Shown piece after piece: positions 9,543 to 18,448 of a DNA stretch of 64,000 nucleotides. Positions within the stretch are counted from its first letter, which is position 1; every line of letters starts with the position of its first letter. The position numbers and the translations under genes are program-made. A model generated the notes under the pieces. It did not search any database, was not told the origin of the DNA, and saw only the letters and a list, made by a program, of their open reading frames with translations. The stretch covers positions 992,001 to 1,056,000 of the forward strand of contig NZ_CP031727.1 in NCBI RefSeq assembly GCF_008806955.1. The letters run 5' to 3'. This DNA comes from Cellvibrio sp. KY-YJ-3. Lineage in GTDB: Bacteria > Pseudomonadota > Gammaproteobacteria > Pseudomonadales > Cellvibrionaceae.

Positions 9543-10046
9543 ATGCCAAATAACCACACCATCATCCCTTCCCCCGTTGGCCAATTAACCTTGGTTGCCA
9601 GTGAACAAGGCCTTGCGGCAGTGTTGTGGGAAAATGAAGATCCAAAACGTGTCGGTATTGAAAAAGGCCAACGGTGCGATGACTTCCCGCTGCTGGTCGC
9701 AACTGCCCAACAACTGGGTGAATATTTTGCGGGAGCACGAAAAGTATTTGCGCTGCCGCTGGATTTTCACGGCACCGAATTTCAGCAGCAGGTCTGGCAC
9801 GCGTTGCTCACTATTCCCTATGGGCAAACCCGCAGTTACCTGCAAATCGCCCAGCAAATTGGCAATGAAAAATCCGTGCGTGCCGTGGGCGCTGCCAACG
9901 GGAAAAATCCCATCTCCATTATCGCCCCCTGCCATCGCGTGATTGGTTCCTCCGGCAAACTCACCGGTTTTGCGGGTGGATTAGAGGCCAAAGCGTTTTT
10001 ATTGCAGCTGGAATCACCCGCCCAACAAGCGGATTTGTGGGAATAG
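9543..10046 (+). CDS. ogt: Methylated-DNA--protein-cysteine S-methyltransferase
   Basis: 167 aa. The C-terminal DNA-binding/active-site region is complete: FQQQVWHALLTIPYGQTRSY, then RAVGAANGKNPISIIAPCHRVIG with the acceptor Cys at residue 130, and a following GFAGGLEAK loop. Length and architecture fit Ogt/AdaB-type suicide repair proteins that take alkyl groups from O6-alkylguanine. It stands alone and divergent from the TonB receptor. No Ada regulatory domain is present. Confidence 0.95.
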   Translation: MPNNHTIIPSPVGQLTLVASEQGLAAVLWENEDPKRVGIEKGQRCDDFPLLVATAQQLGEYFAGARKVFALPLDFHGTEFQQQVWHALLTIPYGQTRSYLQIAQQIGNEKSVRAVGAANGKNPISIIAPCHRVIGSSGKLTGFAGGLEAKAFLLQLESPAQQADLWE

Positions 10047-10211
10047 TGCGCTTCGCCCTTGGTCACCCTGGCCGGCTCCACGGCATGCGCGAGTTAATCG
10101 TTTCCGATACTCGCTACCTAATCCCCCACCGTGTAAAACGGGAACTTCACCAAGTGCAAATACTTCCCGTATTTCGCAAGGCTTAATGCGGGTCCTATAA
10201 AACATAGGCTG

Positions 10212-11066
10212 TTATTGCAAACTGCTTATCCAGGGCTCATGCAAGCGGCCATAGTTGACCAGCGCGGAAAATTTCACAGTGGGGCGCATATTGTTATCGC
10301 TAGGGAAATCAGTGGCGAGGCGATTGGGGATGTAGAGTGATTCCACCGCCAAATTATCGACAATCACTTCGGTGGTGCGCTTCTCATTGTTATCGCAGCG
10401 ATAATATCCCGCGCGCAGTTCAGCGGGCACAATAATCAGTTGTCCGCTGTTGGCAGATTGCCGCTCGCGTTGCACTGCTTCCAACAATTCGCGCTCGGCG
10501 GCGGCATCGATCAAAAACAAACGCGAGTTAGTAGTTTGTGCAGCGGTGAAAAATTCAGTGGCGTCTTTGCGTTTCTCCGCTAATTCTTTTTCTGCCAGTT
10601 CGCCATTGGCGGTAGCCGTTAAACCCATGATTAACTGGTGATACTGCTCTACTTGCGCTACATAGTCGGTATAACTTTTGCCATTAAATTCCAGCAATAC
10701 CCAGCCGGATTGTTTTTGATGCAAGCGCGTTTTTTGTGTGCAAGCGTGAAACTGAAAACTCGCAAAATGTGCAGCGCTTAATTGCAAACTGCGATCATGT
10801 TGCCAGCGCCAGTGATTCAGCTCGATGTTGATTGGTTCGTTATTGGGTGTCGCCCAGCGCAAACTCACACGTGCACTGGAATCCTCTTTGCTAAAACCGT
10901 AGTTATAGGGCAGTTGTAATTCCCGCTCGCTTAATTCCAACTGGGCGATTACCGCAGAACGGTTTATGTACACCTTGCCCAACATAAATGCATTCACCAA
11001 CAGAATGCAGCCAACCGCAAGCCAAACCAATTTTTTGCTCGTGAATGTAGCGGCGATAGTTTTCAT
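10212..11066 (-). CDS. DUF4824-family membrane-anchored protein
   Basis: 284 aa. One N-terminal membrane helix (about residues 13-30) is followed by an exported domain that includes LSERELQLPYNYGFSKEDS, a stretch I associate with the DUF4824 family. It overlaps the stop of the upstream DUF2157 gene by 4 nt, so both are co-translated. DUF2157/DUF4824 pairs recur in proteobacteria without known function. There are no recognisable catalytic motifs. The family call rests on memory of this conserved stretch and the pairing. Confidence 0.72.
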   Translation of the reverse strand: MKTIAATFTSKKLVWLAVGCILLVNAFMLGKVYINRSAVIAQLELSERELQLPYNYGFSKEDSSARVSLRWATPNNEPINIELNHWRWQHDRSLQLSAAHFASFQFHACTQKTRLHQKQSGWVLLEFNGKSYTDYVAQVEQYHQLIMGLTATANGELAEKELAEKRKDATEFFTAAQTTNSRLFLIDAAAERELLEAVQRERQSANSGQLIIVPAELRAGYYRCDNNEKRTTEVIVDNLAVESLYIPNRLATDFPSDNNMRPTVKFSALVNYGRLHEPWISSLQ

Positions 11067-12163
11067 GATTGACCTCCTGTCGTTGGTATTGTTTGTTGCG
11101 CTACGGTTTGTTGTTGCAGTTTGCGAAGGCGATTAAACACCATCAGCGCCAAAATAGCGGTCAGCCCGATCACCAAAAAGAATAGATATTTAGGCAGCCA
11201 ATCCCACCACCAATCAAAAAATTTGGTATATAAAAACAGCGCAAAAAACACATTGCCCGCAAGCATTAAATTAGCGGCGCCGGTACGCAAGCCATAAAGC
11301 ACCAGCAGAGCACTCGCCACAAAACCAACGATTTGATAGCAACCTTCAATCACATTGGGCGACCAGGGCAAATAACTACTGCCCGCCCAATTGGCTAAAA
11401 TCAACAGCGCGATAAAAAATACCACCACCGATAACAATTGATAAATCGCGGCAAACCCGTGGTAGCGTGTTTGATTAATCCACTGTGGCAGCGCAAAGAA
11501 AAACAGCGCAGGCAAGAAAAAGTGTTCGGGGTTTTCGCCCACGTAAATCCAGTAGCTACCCATCCAGGTGCCAAACTTGGCACCAATAAAAATAAAACTA
11601 CAAATCATTGCCGCCGCTAATAACAAACGCACCTGCAATAAATAGGCAAGCAAAAATCCATAGAGCGCAAAGACGGCGAATGCATTGGGTGATGGTGTGA
11701 CATTAAAAATGCTACCGAGCATCACAATGTTTAACACCCAACTCGCAAACGACACTAACCCCGCAAGTTTGGCGTAATAACCCGAGGCATCAAACTGCCG
11801 TACCCAGTATGCGCCCGCCAAACTCAATAGCGGCGCCGCAATTAAAATCACCACTTGAGTTGTGGTGGCGAAATAACCCCAGTATTGATAAAACAGAAAA
11901 AACAAACTTGCCGCCAAGGCCGCCGCGCCGAGAAAGGAAACTATTTGCATACCCAGCGACAAATGTCGCGCACCGTCACTCAGGTCTACATCCTGCGCCT
12001 GTTGCAACTCGTGTAACAAATTATCGTGATAGCGCTGAATATGCACGGCATCTTCCTCCGGCAGTCGTAACAAGCCCTGCGCGCTCAGTAGGCTCTGCTC
12101 CGCACGAAATGCACGCACCTGATCAGCACGGGCCTGTGCCTGGGTTTTGGTTAGGTGGCTCAT
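11063..12163 (-). CDS. DUF2157 multi-pass membrane protein
   Basis: I place the start at the ATG beginning MSHLTKTQAQARADQ (366 aa) because AAGGACC sits 6-12 nt upstream; the reading frame is open another 48 codons but that part looks like a hydrophobic out-of-frame extension. The N-terminal 70 residues are soluble and helical (a DUF2157 feature with LSAQGLLRLPEEDA), followed by about ten membrane helices in a dense string to the C-terminus. It forms an overlapping operon with the DUF4824 gene. Function unknown; possibly an envelope sensor or scaffold, which is a guess. Confidence 0.78.
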   Translation of the reverse strand: MSHLTKTQAQARADQVRAFRAEQSLLSAQGLLRLPEEDAVHIQRYHDNLLHELQQAQDVDLSDGARHLSLGMQIVSFLGAAALAASLFFLFYQYWGYFATTTQVVILIAAPLLSLAGAYWVRQFDASGYYAKLAGLVSFASWVLNIVMLGSIFNVTPSPNAFAVFALYGFLLAYLLQVRLLLAAAMICSFIFIGAKFGTWMGSYWIYVGENPEHFFLPALFFFALPQWINQTRYHGFAAIYQLLSVVVFFIALLILANWAGSSYLPWSPNVIEGCYQIVGFVASALLVLYGLRTGAANLMLAGNVFFALFLYTKFFDWWWDWLPKYLFFLVIGLTAILALMVFNRLRKLQQQTVAQQTIPTTGGQS

Positions 12164-12360
12164 AATGGTCCTTTTGGCTGAATAGACAAATACTTGTAAG
12201 GTGAAAAACAGTCTAACGATATTCAATACAATAAACAGCGGCGACAGATACCCAAAGCTATTCTTACCACGCTGGGGTGCTTTATGATGCGCCTTCGTTA
12301 TGAACAAAAAATCGCATAGCCTTGGTTAACACCACAACAATAATGAACCGGAATATATCT

Positions 12361-13524
12361 ATGAATACTGTGAAAGGAATGTGGTTATCACTCCTGCTGT
12401 GTTGCTCACTGGTCGGCCAGTTGGCCCATGCGGATCAGCAACAAGCGCTACTTGAACTGGCAGAACTCTTGGCGGAAGCCATTAGCACTAATGATTATGC
12501 TGCCGTGGACCAGCGTTTTGATCATGCCGGTTTTGCCAAACTCACTATCGAAAAAATGCAATTGTCTGCCAGTGAGTCAAAAAGTGTAAAAAAACAATTA
12601 TTGAGTAGCATGAATCTGAGCTCCATTCTTGGCAAGGGGCTGAGCGCCTATGACCCAAAAAATCTGGGTGTAAAAGTAATTGGTATCGTGCGCGATAAAA
12701 ACGAATCGCTACCGGTGGTACGCGTTAGTTTTCCGGAAGGCGGAACCAATTATTATGAGTTACGGGTTAAAAAACTAAAAAACCAATATTTTATCTACGA
12801 TATTTTTATTCGCGCCAACAGTCAGTACATCAGTGAAACCATAGGTCAGGCAATAGTAATGATGATGGGTTTACCGTCGAGTTGGATTGCCACACTTGCC
12901 TACCCCGAAGGTTCGCGCAAGGAAGTCGTCCGGCTCATTAGCGAAGCAAATGCAGCGCAGGCAAAAGGCGAATTCCAATTAGCCTTTGACCGTTTACAGG
13001 AATTGCCGCAAAGCGTGCAAGAAGAGGACGTCGTAAACCTGATGATGGTGATGGTGAGTAGTCAATTGGGCGATGACATTTATCGCCGGGAACTCTCCAT
13101 TTTTGCTGAGCGCCAAGCTGAAAATCCACGCTACAACTTTATGCTCATCGATCATTACTACTACATGGGTCAATACAAAAAGGCGCTCAACGCCGTAGAA
13201 AAAATGCTCAAACGCTACCCCGGTGATGCCGCGTTAATGCAGCTGAAAGCGGTCATTTACCTGGAACAAAAGGACTACAAAAAAGCGGATGATTTGCTAC
13301 TGCTCTCCCAGCAATTGGAACCCGAATTTGAAGACACCTACTGGACGGGTGTAACGGTCAATTTACGGAAAAAAGATTACGCAAGAATGATCTATTGGTT
13401 GGAACAATTGGAACAACAATCCGGTGTGCAATTTGAAGCGGCGAATTTTGAGGGTGACGAAACCTACAAGGAATTCATCAACAGCGATGAATTCCTGCAT
13501 TGGATGACTCACAAATCCATCTGA
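12361..13524 (+). CDS. Exported TPR-like protein of unknown function
   Basis: I prefer the ATG giving MNTVKGMWLSLLLCC (387 aa), since it yields a standard signal peptide ending AHA before DQQQ; two upstream in-frame ATGs exist (from 12322). The middle part (about residues 30-180) shows no familiar domain. From about residue 185 the sequence contains helical repeats of TPR character (ANAAQAKGEFQLAFDRLQEL, then MGQYKKALNAVEKMLKRYPG and EQKDYKKADDLLLLSQQLEP). It is divergent from DUF2157. Likely periplasmic; partner proteins unknown. Confidence 0.75.
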   Translation: MNTVKGMWLSLLLCCSLVGQLAHADQQQALLELAELLAEAISTNDYAAVDQRFDHAGFAKLTIEKMQLSASESKSVKKQLLSSMNLSSILGKGLSAYDPKNLGVKVIGIVRDKNESLPVVRVSFPEGGTNYYELRVKKLKNQYFIYDIFIRANSQYISETIGQAIVMMMGLPSSWIATLAYPEGSRKEVVRLISEANAAQAKGEFQLAFDRLQELPQSVQEEDVVNLMMVMVSSQLGDDIYRRELSIFAERQAENPRYNFMLIDHYYYMGQYKKALNAVEKMLKRYPGDAALMQLKAVIYLEQKDYKKADDLLLLSQQLEPEFEDTYWTGVTVNLRKKDYARMIYWLEQLEQQSGVQFEAANFEGDETYKEFINSDEFLHWMTHKSI

Positions 13525-13537
13525 ACATCAGTGCTGT

Positions 13538-14347
13538 TTACAACACTTTTTCCAACAAAAAGCGCGCCACACCGTCATCATGGTTGCGCGCTGCGGCTTG
13601 CGCAGCGGGAAATAATTGCTTGAGCTTGTCACTCGCATTCGCCATCACTACCGGGTGAGTTACTGCCCGGAACAGTTCCACATCATTAAAACCATCGCCA
13701 AAGGCCATGCTGTTGGCGAGCGGTAATTGCAAATGTTCCGCCAGGGTTTTTAATGCATCGCCCTTGGAAATATTGTTTGGCATAGCCTCCAGGTAATACT
13801 CATCGGAAAAGGTTAAGTGAATCGGCATGGGTAGCGCCGTGAGTATTTGGGTTTTTAGTTGTTGCAGCAGCGCGTTCTCGCCGTAAAACAAAATCTTTAA
13901 CGCCGGTGTGGCCAGCATTTCCTGCAATGGAATTTGGCGATAAAAAAATTGCGATTGCCTATGCGCATCCAACATGGATTCGCAGGGCGCATTCACCAGC
14001 CACTCGCGATCCGTATACATATTCAAATGCACACCGCACGCTTCACCCAGCGGCAGCAAGGTTTCATTGATTGTCAGTGGCAAACAGGCGCGCTGGATTA
14101 ACTCGCCCGCGCCGTTATGAATCATCGCGCCGTTGCAGGTAATCGTCGCAATACCGCCCCCCAATTGTTTCAGGTAAGCGCGAATATCCATAAAGTGCCG
14201 CCCGGTGGCGATGACCAGGTGATGACCGCGTTCGCGCAATTCATTCAACGCGCGAATTGTCAGCGGCGACAACTCGTGGTGCTCATTGAGCAGGGTGCCA
14301 TCCATGTCGAAGACAAAAGTGTTACAGTTTTTTTGGTTTGCAAGCAT
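13538..14347 (-). CDS. Cof-type HAD-IIB phosphatase
   Basis: 269 aa. Motif I is DMDGTLL near residue 14-20, motif II lies around LVIATGRH, motif III includes the Lys of ISKGDAL and motif IV is FGDGFNDVELF. The cap region between motifs II and III is of the C2B type. Such proteins dephosphorylate sugar phosphates or FMN/PLP-like compounds in the cytosol; the specific substrate cannot be inferred. It lies alone, downstream of the halogenase gene with about 95 nt between them. Confidence 0.9.
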   Translation of the reverse strand: MLANQKNCNTFVFDMDGTLLNEHHELSPLTIRALNELRERGHHLVIATGRHFMDIRAYLKQLGGGIATITCNGAMIHNGAGELIQRACLPLTINETLLPLGEACGVHLNMYTDREWLVNAPCESMLDAHRQSQFFYRQIPLQEMLATPALKILFYGENALLQQLKTQILTALPMPIHLTFSDEYYLEAMPNNISKGDALKTLAEHLQLPLANSMAFGDGFNDVELFRAVTHPVVMANASDKLKQLFPAAQAAARNHDDGVARFLLEKVL

Positions 14348-14394
14348 GCAGGATTTCCAAATAACAATTTATATGCCCCGTAGCTTGACCTACA

Positions 14395-14434
14395 CCTCAC
14401 CGGGATTTGGTTTTTTACGTTCATCCGGGTGAGG
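14395..14434. repeat. Hairpin downstream of halogenase gene
   Basis: Twelve-base arms CCTCACCGGGAT and ATCCGGGTGAGG (one mismatch) flank a 16-nt loop. It sits just past the stop of the halogenase gene. No T-run follows on that strand, so it is a weak terminator or an mRNA-stabilising hairpin. Confidence 0.5.
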
Positions 14435-14442
14435 TTGGTTAA

Positions 14443-15924
14443 TCACTTCACGGCACAATAGGATTTTAAAAAATCTGCATGTGACGGGATTTTTTCGAGG
14501 GTTTTTGCAATTTTCGATTTCATAGACATAAGTCCGGCAACAATTTGCTCATCACTTATGACATGTGGGAAATGACTATATCCTTGTGGCGTTATGCGCT
14601 GTCCTATCATCACCTGTAGCCAGGAAGTTACACCAAAAACTTCATTTGTCTCATGGTGCACATGGCCGGTTTGTTTGAATAATTCAATTCTTTCCGCAAG
14701 CGAATCAGGAATGGTCATATCCCGGCAGTCGCGCCAATAGGGAGTGTCATCGCGCTCTGTCGCTTTGTAATGCAATATAATGAAATCGCGCACATTTTCA
14801 TACTCAGCATGCGACATCTTATTATAGCGACGAATCAAATGCTCATTGCATCCTTCAAATGGAAATAGCTGTAGTAGTCTGCTCACGCCTATTTGGATCA
14901 AATGTATGCTGGTTGACTCCAGTGGCTCCACAAATCCACCCGCCAAACCTATAGCAACACAATTTTTGACCCAAGCTTGCTTGCGACGCCCGGTGTTAAA
15001 TTTAAGCAGGCGAAGTTCCGCACGAATATCGCCATCCAGATTCTCTAACAAGGTATTTCTGGCGGCTTCATCAGAAATATATGCACTGGAGTAAACATGT
15101 CCCGTGCCTTGGCGATGTTGCAACGGAATTTTCCACTGCCAACCACTATCGTGGGCAATAGCACGTGTATAAGGTGGAATATCACCGGAAAATTCTGTCT
15201 GTAACGCTACGGCGCTATCATTGCGCAGCCAATGCCCCCACTTCTCATAACCGGCCTTTAATGTCTCTTCAATCAGTAAGCCACGGAACCCTGTGCAATC
15301 GATAAATAAATCGCCTTCAATACAAGCACCTGACTCCAGCACGACATATTCAATAAAACCGCTATCGGCATGTTGCTTGACCTGAACAATTTTTCCTTCA
15401 ACACGACGCACACCTTTTTCTTCACTCAGTCTGCGTAAAAATTTCGCGTAAAGACTTGCATCAAAATGATAGGCGTAATTGAGTTTTGGATTTTCAGTGA
15501 TTGAAAATTTATGTGCTTTAGCGGCTTGTAACTCAAAGCATGTATCCTCAAGTTCACCTTCATAACCGCGCGCTTTGGCGGCCAGCCAGTAATGGTAAAA
15601 ATCACCAATCCACGAGGCTTTTCCGAATGAGCCAAACGGGTGGATATACCTGTCCCCCTTGCGCGCCCAGTTTTCAAAAGAAATACCCAGCTTGATACTA
15701 CCCAGGGTCGCACTTAAAAATTCCTGCTCATCAATGCCATGAATTTTGTGGAAAGAACAGATGGTCGGAAATGTCGCTTCACCTACACCCACAGTGCCTA
15801 TTTCAGCAGATTCAATCAATGTGATATCGAGCAAGGTACCGAGTTGGCGCGACAACGCAACAGCCGTACACCAGCCTGATGTTCCACCACCAGCAATTAC
15901 CACCTTTTTTATTTTTTGAGACAT
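14443..15924 (-). CDS. Tryptophan-halogenase-family flavoprotein
   Basis: 493 aa from the ATG of MSQKIKK; AGGGGTGG upstream supports this over the in-frame GTG six nt earlier. The FAD motif is VVIAGGGTSGW (about residues 7-17). The family signature GWxWxIP appears as GWQWKIPLQHRQG, and the candidate catalytic Lys is in GSIKLGISFENW (about residue 78). C-terminal VEPLESTSIHLIQ is also family-typical. These enzymes use reduced FAD from a separate reductase to make HOCl/HOBr for aromatic halogenation. No reductase, NRPS or indole gene is adjacent. Many such proteins in marine and cellulolytic Gammaproteobacteria lack a known substrate. Confidence 0.9.
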   Translation of the reverse strand: MSQKIKKVVIAGGGTSGWCTAVALSRQLGTLLDITLIESAEIGTVGVGEATFPTICSFHKIHGIDEQEFLSATLGSIKLGISFENWARKGDRYIHPFGSFGKASWIGDFYHYWLAAKARGYEGELEDTCFELQAAKAHKFSITENPKLNYAYHFDASLYAKFLRRLSEEKGVRRVEGKIVQVKQHADSGFIEYVVLESGACIEGDLFIDCTGFRGLLIEETLKAGYEKWGHWLRNDSAVALQTEFSGDIPPYTRAIAHDSGWQWKIPLQHRQGTGHVYSSAYISDEAARNTLLENLDGDIRAELRLLKFNTGRRKQAWVKNCVAIGLAGGFVEPLESTSIHLIQIGVSRLLQLFPFEGCNEHLIRRYNKMSHAEYENVRDFIILHYKATERDDTPYWRDCRDMTIPDSLAERIELFKQTGHVHHETNEVFGVTSWLQVMIGQRITPQGYSHFPHVISDEQIVAGLMSMKSKIAKTLEKIPSHADFLKSYCAVK

Positions 15925-16062
15925 ATCCACCCCTGGGATTAAATTATATTAATTGCGTAGCAGCCAACAGGTATTGGCTTTGCAGGCCGGTTTTACCTTG
16001 GGTGGATTGATGGGGCAATCAAAAGGCCATAGATTTCAACTATGCCTAAATGGGGTAGTGAG

Positions 16063-16278
16063 ATGAGTGATTACAGAATGGACTATTATGCTAAAAGCCT
16101 TATGTTTTCTGGAATGTACACAGGAGCACCCTGTCCTCTGCTAGTAAAAGAGCCAACCGCGCACTATTTGCGTCACATCATCGAAGAAGAAAGCCATTCC
16201 CTGCAAAACTTCTGACTCCGCCTTACCCAAGGCCAGCGCACGGCCATGCTGAAATTACTGGATTCTTTTTTGGAATAG
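16063..16278 (+). pseudogene. Remnant of a short gene with in-frame TGA
   Basis: An ATG opens 50 codons (starting MSDYRMDYYAKSLM) to a TGA at 16213. The same frame continues for 20 further codons (LRLTQGQRTAMLKLLDSFLE) to TAG at 16276. The second part reads like a natural C-terminus and the join is in frame, so I read this as a decayed gene with one nonsense mutation. Family not recognised. It marks the left edge of the AT-rich island. Confidence 0.4.
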
Positions 16279-16649
16279 CCAATTCGCCGCTAACAACCCA
16301 AGGACGGCGCAGGCCTTAATCGGCCCGCGCGTTGGCGGGATCACAATTTCAGGGAGGGGTTTAGCGTTACATAGTTAGGATACAAATCCGAGTCTGCTTA
16401 GACTTAACTGAAAACAGAAATTTAGATGACATTAAATGTGATCTGAATAATGCAAATTAGAAGACATCAAGGCAATGCAGTGAAGATATATAGACGAAAA
16501 GAGGAAATCTGATAACAATGCGTTCGCTCATTTGAAGAAATAATTATTTTATAATTAATTCCACCTTTTCATAAAATCCTCCATTAGATATAAACTGATT
16601 TCGCGCAATTGCAACTTGGAATTTTTAAATAACGAAAGGACACACTTTT
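16279..16649. other. Gene-free transition into AT-rich island
   Basis: No open frame of note. The first 90 nt are GC-rich and contain a GCGC-A-GGCC / GGCC-C-GCGC hairpin (about 16313-16335). From about 16,370 the composition turns clearly AT-rich and stays so to about 21,700. The last bases carry the AAAGGA ribosome site of the lysozyme gene. Confidence 0.5.
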
Positions 16650-17432
16650 ATGTTGGCAAGATTAAATCAATCTGTTGGGCAAGGCGGTTTCAATATTCGA
16701 AACGACGTACTACTTGTTCAAAAACTCCTAAATAAGCATACTATTCCCGGAGCGTCTGGCGTTCTTAGGGAAGATGGTATTGTCGGCATAAAAACAATCA
16801 CCAGAATTGAACTGTTTCAAAAGCATATTGTGAAAATGATTAGGGCAGATGGACGAATTGACCCTAACGGGAAAAGCTTTAAACTACTTCGTGAATTAAA
16901 AGCTAACACTTCGCAAGTTGATTTGAGATTAACAAAAATATTAACTCTTAGCTCAAGAGGTGTAAGCTTGCTCAAATCTATTGAGGATTTAGCGCTCAAA
17001 CCTTATGACGATCAAACAGGTAAAGACATCACCGAGTGGGTAAAAGGAGCAACCATTGGTTATGGTCATTTAATTGCTAGTTCAGATTGGGATAAGTACA
17101 AAAATGGTATTTCAGAAGCAGCTGCATCGTCACTTTTCAATTCGGATTTGAGGCCGTTTATCCAAACAGTTAAAAACAAAGTTACCACTTCACTCAAACA
17201 AAATGAGTTTGATGCTCTTGTGATTCTTGCTTTCAATATTGGCGTTTTCAACTTTTCTACTTCTTCCGTGCTGAAGCTAATAAACGACCCTGAAGCGAAA
17301 ACATCTTATGCAAACTTAGAGGCGGCTTGGAAAGCTTGGAATAAATCCCAAGGAAAAGAGATACGTGGATTGAAAAATCGACGTCAAGCAGAGTGGGACA
17401 TTTACAGTAAAAATATTTACAAACAATGGTGA
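16650..17432 (+). CDS. GH24 (T4-type) lysozyme with N-terminal peptidoglycan-binding-like domain; candidate antibacterial toxin
   Basis: 260 aa without a signal peptide. Residues 1-85 resemble the peptidoglycan-binding-like module (SVGQGGFNIRNDVLLVQKLLN, DGIVGIKTITRIELFQ, and DGRIDPNGKSFKLL) that precedes catalytic domains in many secreted cell-wall effectors. Residues about 100-260 are GH24: candidate catalytic Glu112 in SIEDLALKPYDD, Asp121 nine residues on, and Thr135 in ATIGYGH. AAAGGA lies upstream of the ATG. The next gene, an LprI-like lysozyme inhibitor, overlaps by 7 nt, a toxin-immunity arrangement. No phage structural or type VI secretion gene is in the window, so the delivery route is unknown. 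Confidence 0.85.
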   Translation: MLARLNQSVGQGGFNIRNDVLLVQKLLNKHTIPGASGVLREDGIVGIKTITRIELFQKHIVKMIRADGRIDPNGKSFKLLRELKANTSQVDLRLTKILTLSSRGVSLLKSIEDLALKPYDDQTGKDITEWVKGATIGYGHLIASSDWDKYKNGISEAAASSLFNSDLRPFIQTVKNKVTTSLKQNEFDALVILAFNIGVFNFSTSSVLKLINDPEAKTSYANLEAAWKAWNKSQGKEIRGLKNRRQAEWDIYSKNIYKQW

Positions 17433-17905
17433 TCGTAATGATAAGTACAAAATCTTTCAAAAACCCAACTTTATTATTTATAAAATATATCGTAATTGTA
17501 TTCGCACTGTTTAGTAGTTCTGTTAACGCTATTGATAATCCTGATGCACCAGATCTGGTCTCAGAATTCGAGGTCAGAGAAAAACCGTTAATTGATTCAG
17601 CAGAAAATTCAGCGGGATATCGCCCAGGTTTGGTTGCCTATACAGATTATCTGGAATTTTTAGATAAAGAACTCAATGTAATATACAAAACTCTCCAAGC
17701 AAAATTGCCTATAGATAAACAGCAGCAATTAAAGCAGTCACAAATTGCTTGGTTAAAATACCGGGATCTGGAATTTGCACTAATCGAAAGTACATGGACA
17801 AAAGCCGATTTTGGAACTTCATCCAGTATTACTCGCGGTCAATTTAAAGCAGCCATAGTCCGCAATCGAATAATTCAACTAATGCACTACACAAGAACTT
17901 TCTAA
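17426..17905 (+). CDS. LprI/DUF1311-family lysozyme inhibitor, candidate immunity protein
   Basis: 159 aa from the first ATG, which lies inside the lysozyme gene; the ATG at 17438 (MISTKSFKN) is a good alternative. A hydrophobic segment ending SSSVNA (about residues 22-36) is a cleavable signal, so it is periplasmic. The mature part has the DUF1311 pattern: a Tyr/Leu helix with LDKELNVIYKTLQAKL and then QSQIAWLKYRDLEFALIE. LprI-type proteins inhibit lysozymes. Overlap with the GH24 gene strongly suggests that it protects the cell from that enzyme. Unlike most LprI proteins it has few cysteines. Confidence 0.82.
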   Translation: MVIVMISTKSFKNPTLLFIKYIVIVFALFSSSVNAIDNPDAPDLVSEFEVREKPLIDSAENSAGYRPGLVAYTDYLEFLDKELNVIYKTLQAKLPIDKQQQLKQSQIAWLKYRDLEFALIESTWTKADFGTSSSITRGQFKAAIVRNRIIQLMHYTRTF

Positions 17906-18166
17906 CGTGACAGAAAGGCTGCATGGAGTCTAAGAAAATACTAAGCTTTTGATGCCGATTCTAAATTTGATTTCAAAAACAAACCCTTATCCCGTAAGAC
18001 TCCATGCGGGTTACAAATGGGATAGGTTTGGTTGATGTTAACGTGCCGAATTTTTTCAAAAAAATTAGTAAACCCAAATGACTAAGATGCTGGCTATTTG
18101 GGTTCGCTAATAATTTATGAGGGCAATTTTAGGGGAATGGGATTTAATGTCGATAGCATATAATTC
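17906..18166. repeat. Intergenic region with several inverted repeats
   Basis: No gene seen. A 10-base perfect inverted pair, GCATGGAGTC (17921-17930) and GACTCCATGC (17998-18007), lies near a second imperfect pair (AAACCCTTATCCC near 17981 and GGGATAGGTTT at 18019-18029). A further perfect hairpin, AACCCAAAT / ATTTGGGTT, spans 18071-18104. The set could be a terminator region, a structured RNA or a decayed recombination site. Confidence 0.45.
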
Positions 18167-18382
18167 TCATTTTTTTAATGCGAGGATGAAGTCTTTTGCT
18201 TCAGTGATGGCACTTTCTATACTGAAGGCCAAGTCAGAAACCAGCATCTCATCATCTTTGCAAACTGACCATTCATAACCACCACGATAATCATCAGGAT
18301 TATTTTCGATATAAATCTCGTAGCCTTCAAATTCTTCTTCAATGCTACCAATTAGATGTTCAACTACTTGATGACTTGTCAT
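18167..18382 (-). CDS. Small acidic hypothetical protein
   Basis: 71 aa. A strong ribosome site (ACGAGGA) stands 9 nt before the ATG. The protein is acidic (IEEEFEGYEIYIENNPDDY) and ends in a helical stretch (FSIESAITEAKDFILALKK). The pattern of a beta strand pair plus a helix is like small phage- or island-borne proteins, but I recognise no family. It lies downstream of vsr on the same strand, separated by 66 nt, and may be the last gene of the restriction cluster. Confidence 0.6.
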   Translation of the reverse strand: MTSHQVVEHLIGSIEEEFEGYEIYIENNPDDYRGGYEWSVCKDDEMLVSDLAFSIESAITEAKDFILALKK

Positions 18383-18448
18383 TACGAAATCCTCGTTAAT
18401 TTTTTATTATTATGGGATTCCGATAGTTGAGAGTCTACAGACTATAAG

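Noticed and set aside
10047-10211. Possible small gene or RNA in the gap after ogt
   Set aside because: No start with ribosome site and no stable symmetric structure seen.
16290-16380. Possible integron attC site (TAAC...GTTA with internal hairpin)
   Set aside because: The outer arms do not fit the RYYYAAC / GTTRRRY rule and no integrase or second site was found.
16650-17905. Prophage lysis module
   Set aside because: No holin, spanin or structural phage gene is near, and an LprI-type inhibitor does not belong to phage lysis cassettes.
18167-18382. Antitoxin gene
   Set aside because: Considered because it is small and acidic near a nuclease, but there is no DNA-binding motif and no adjacent toxin frame.
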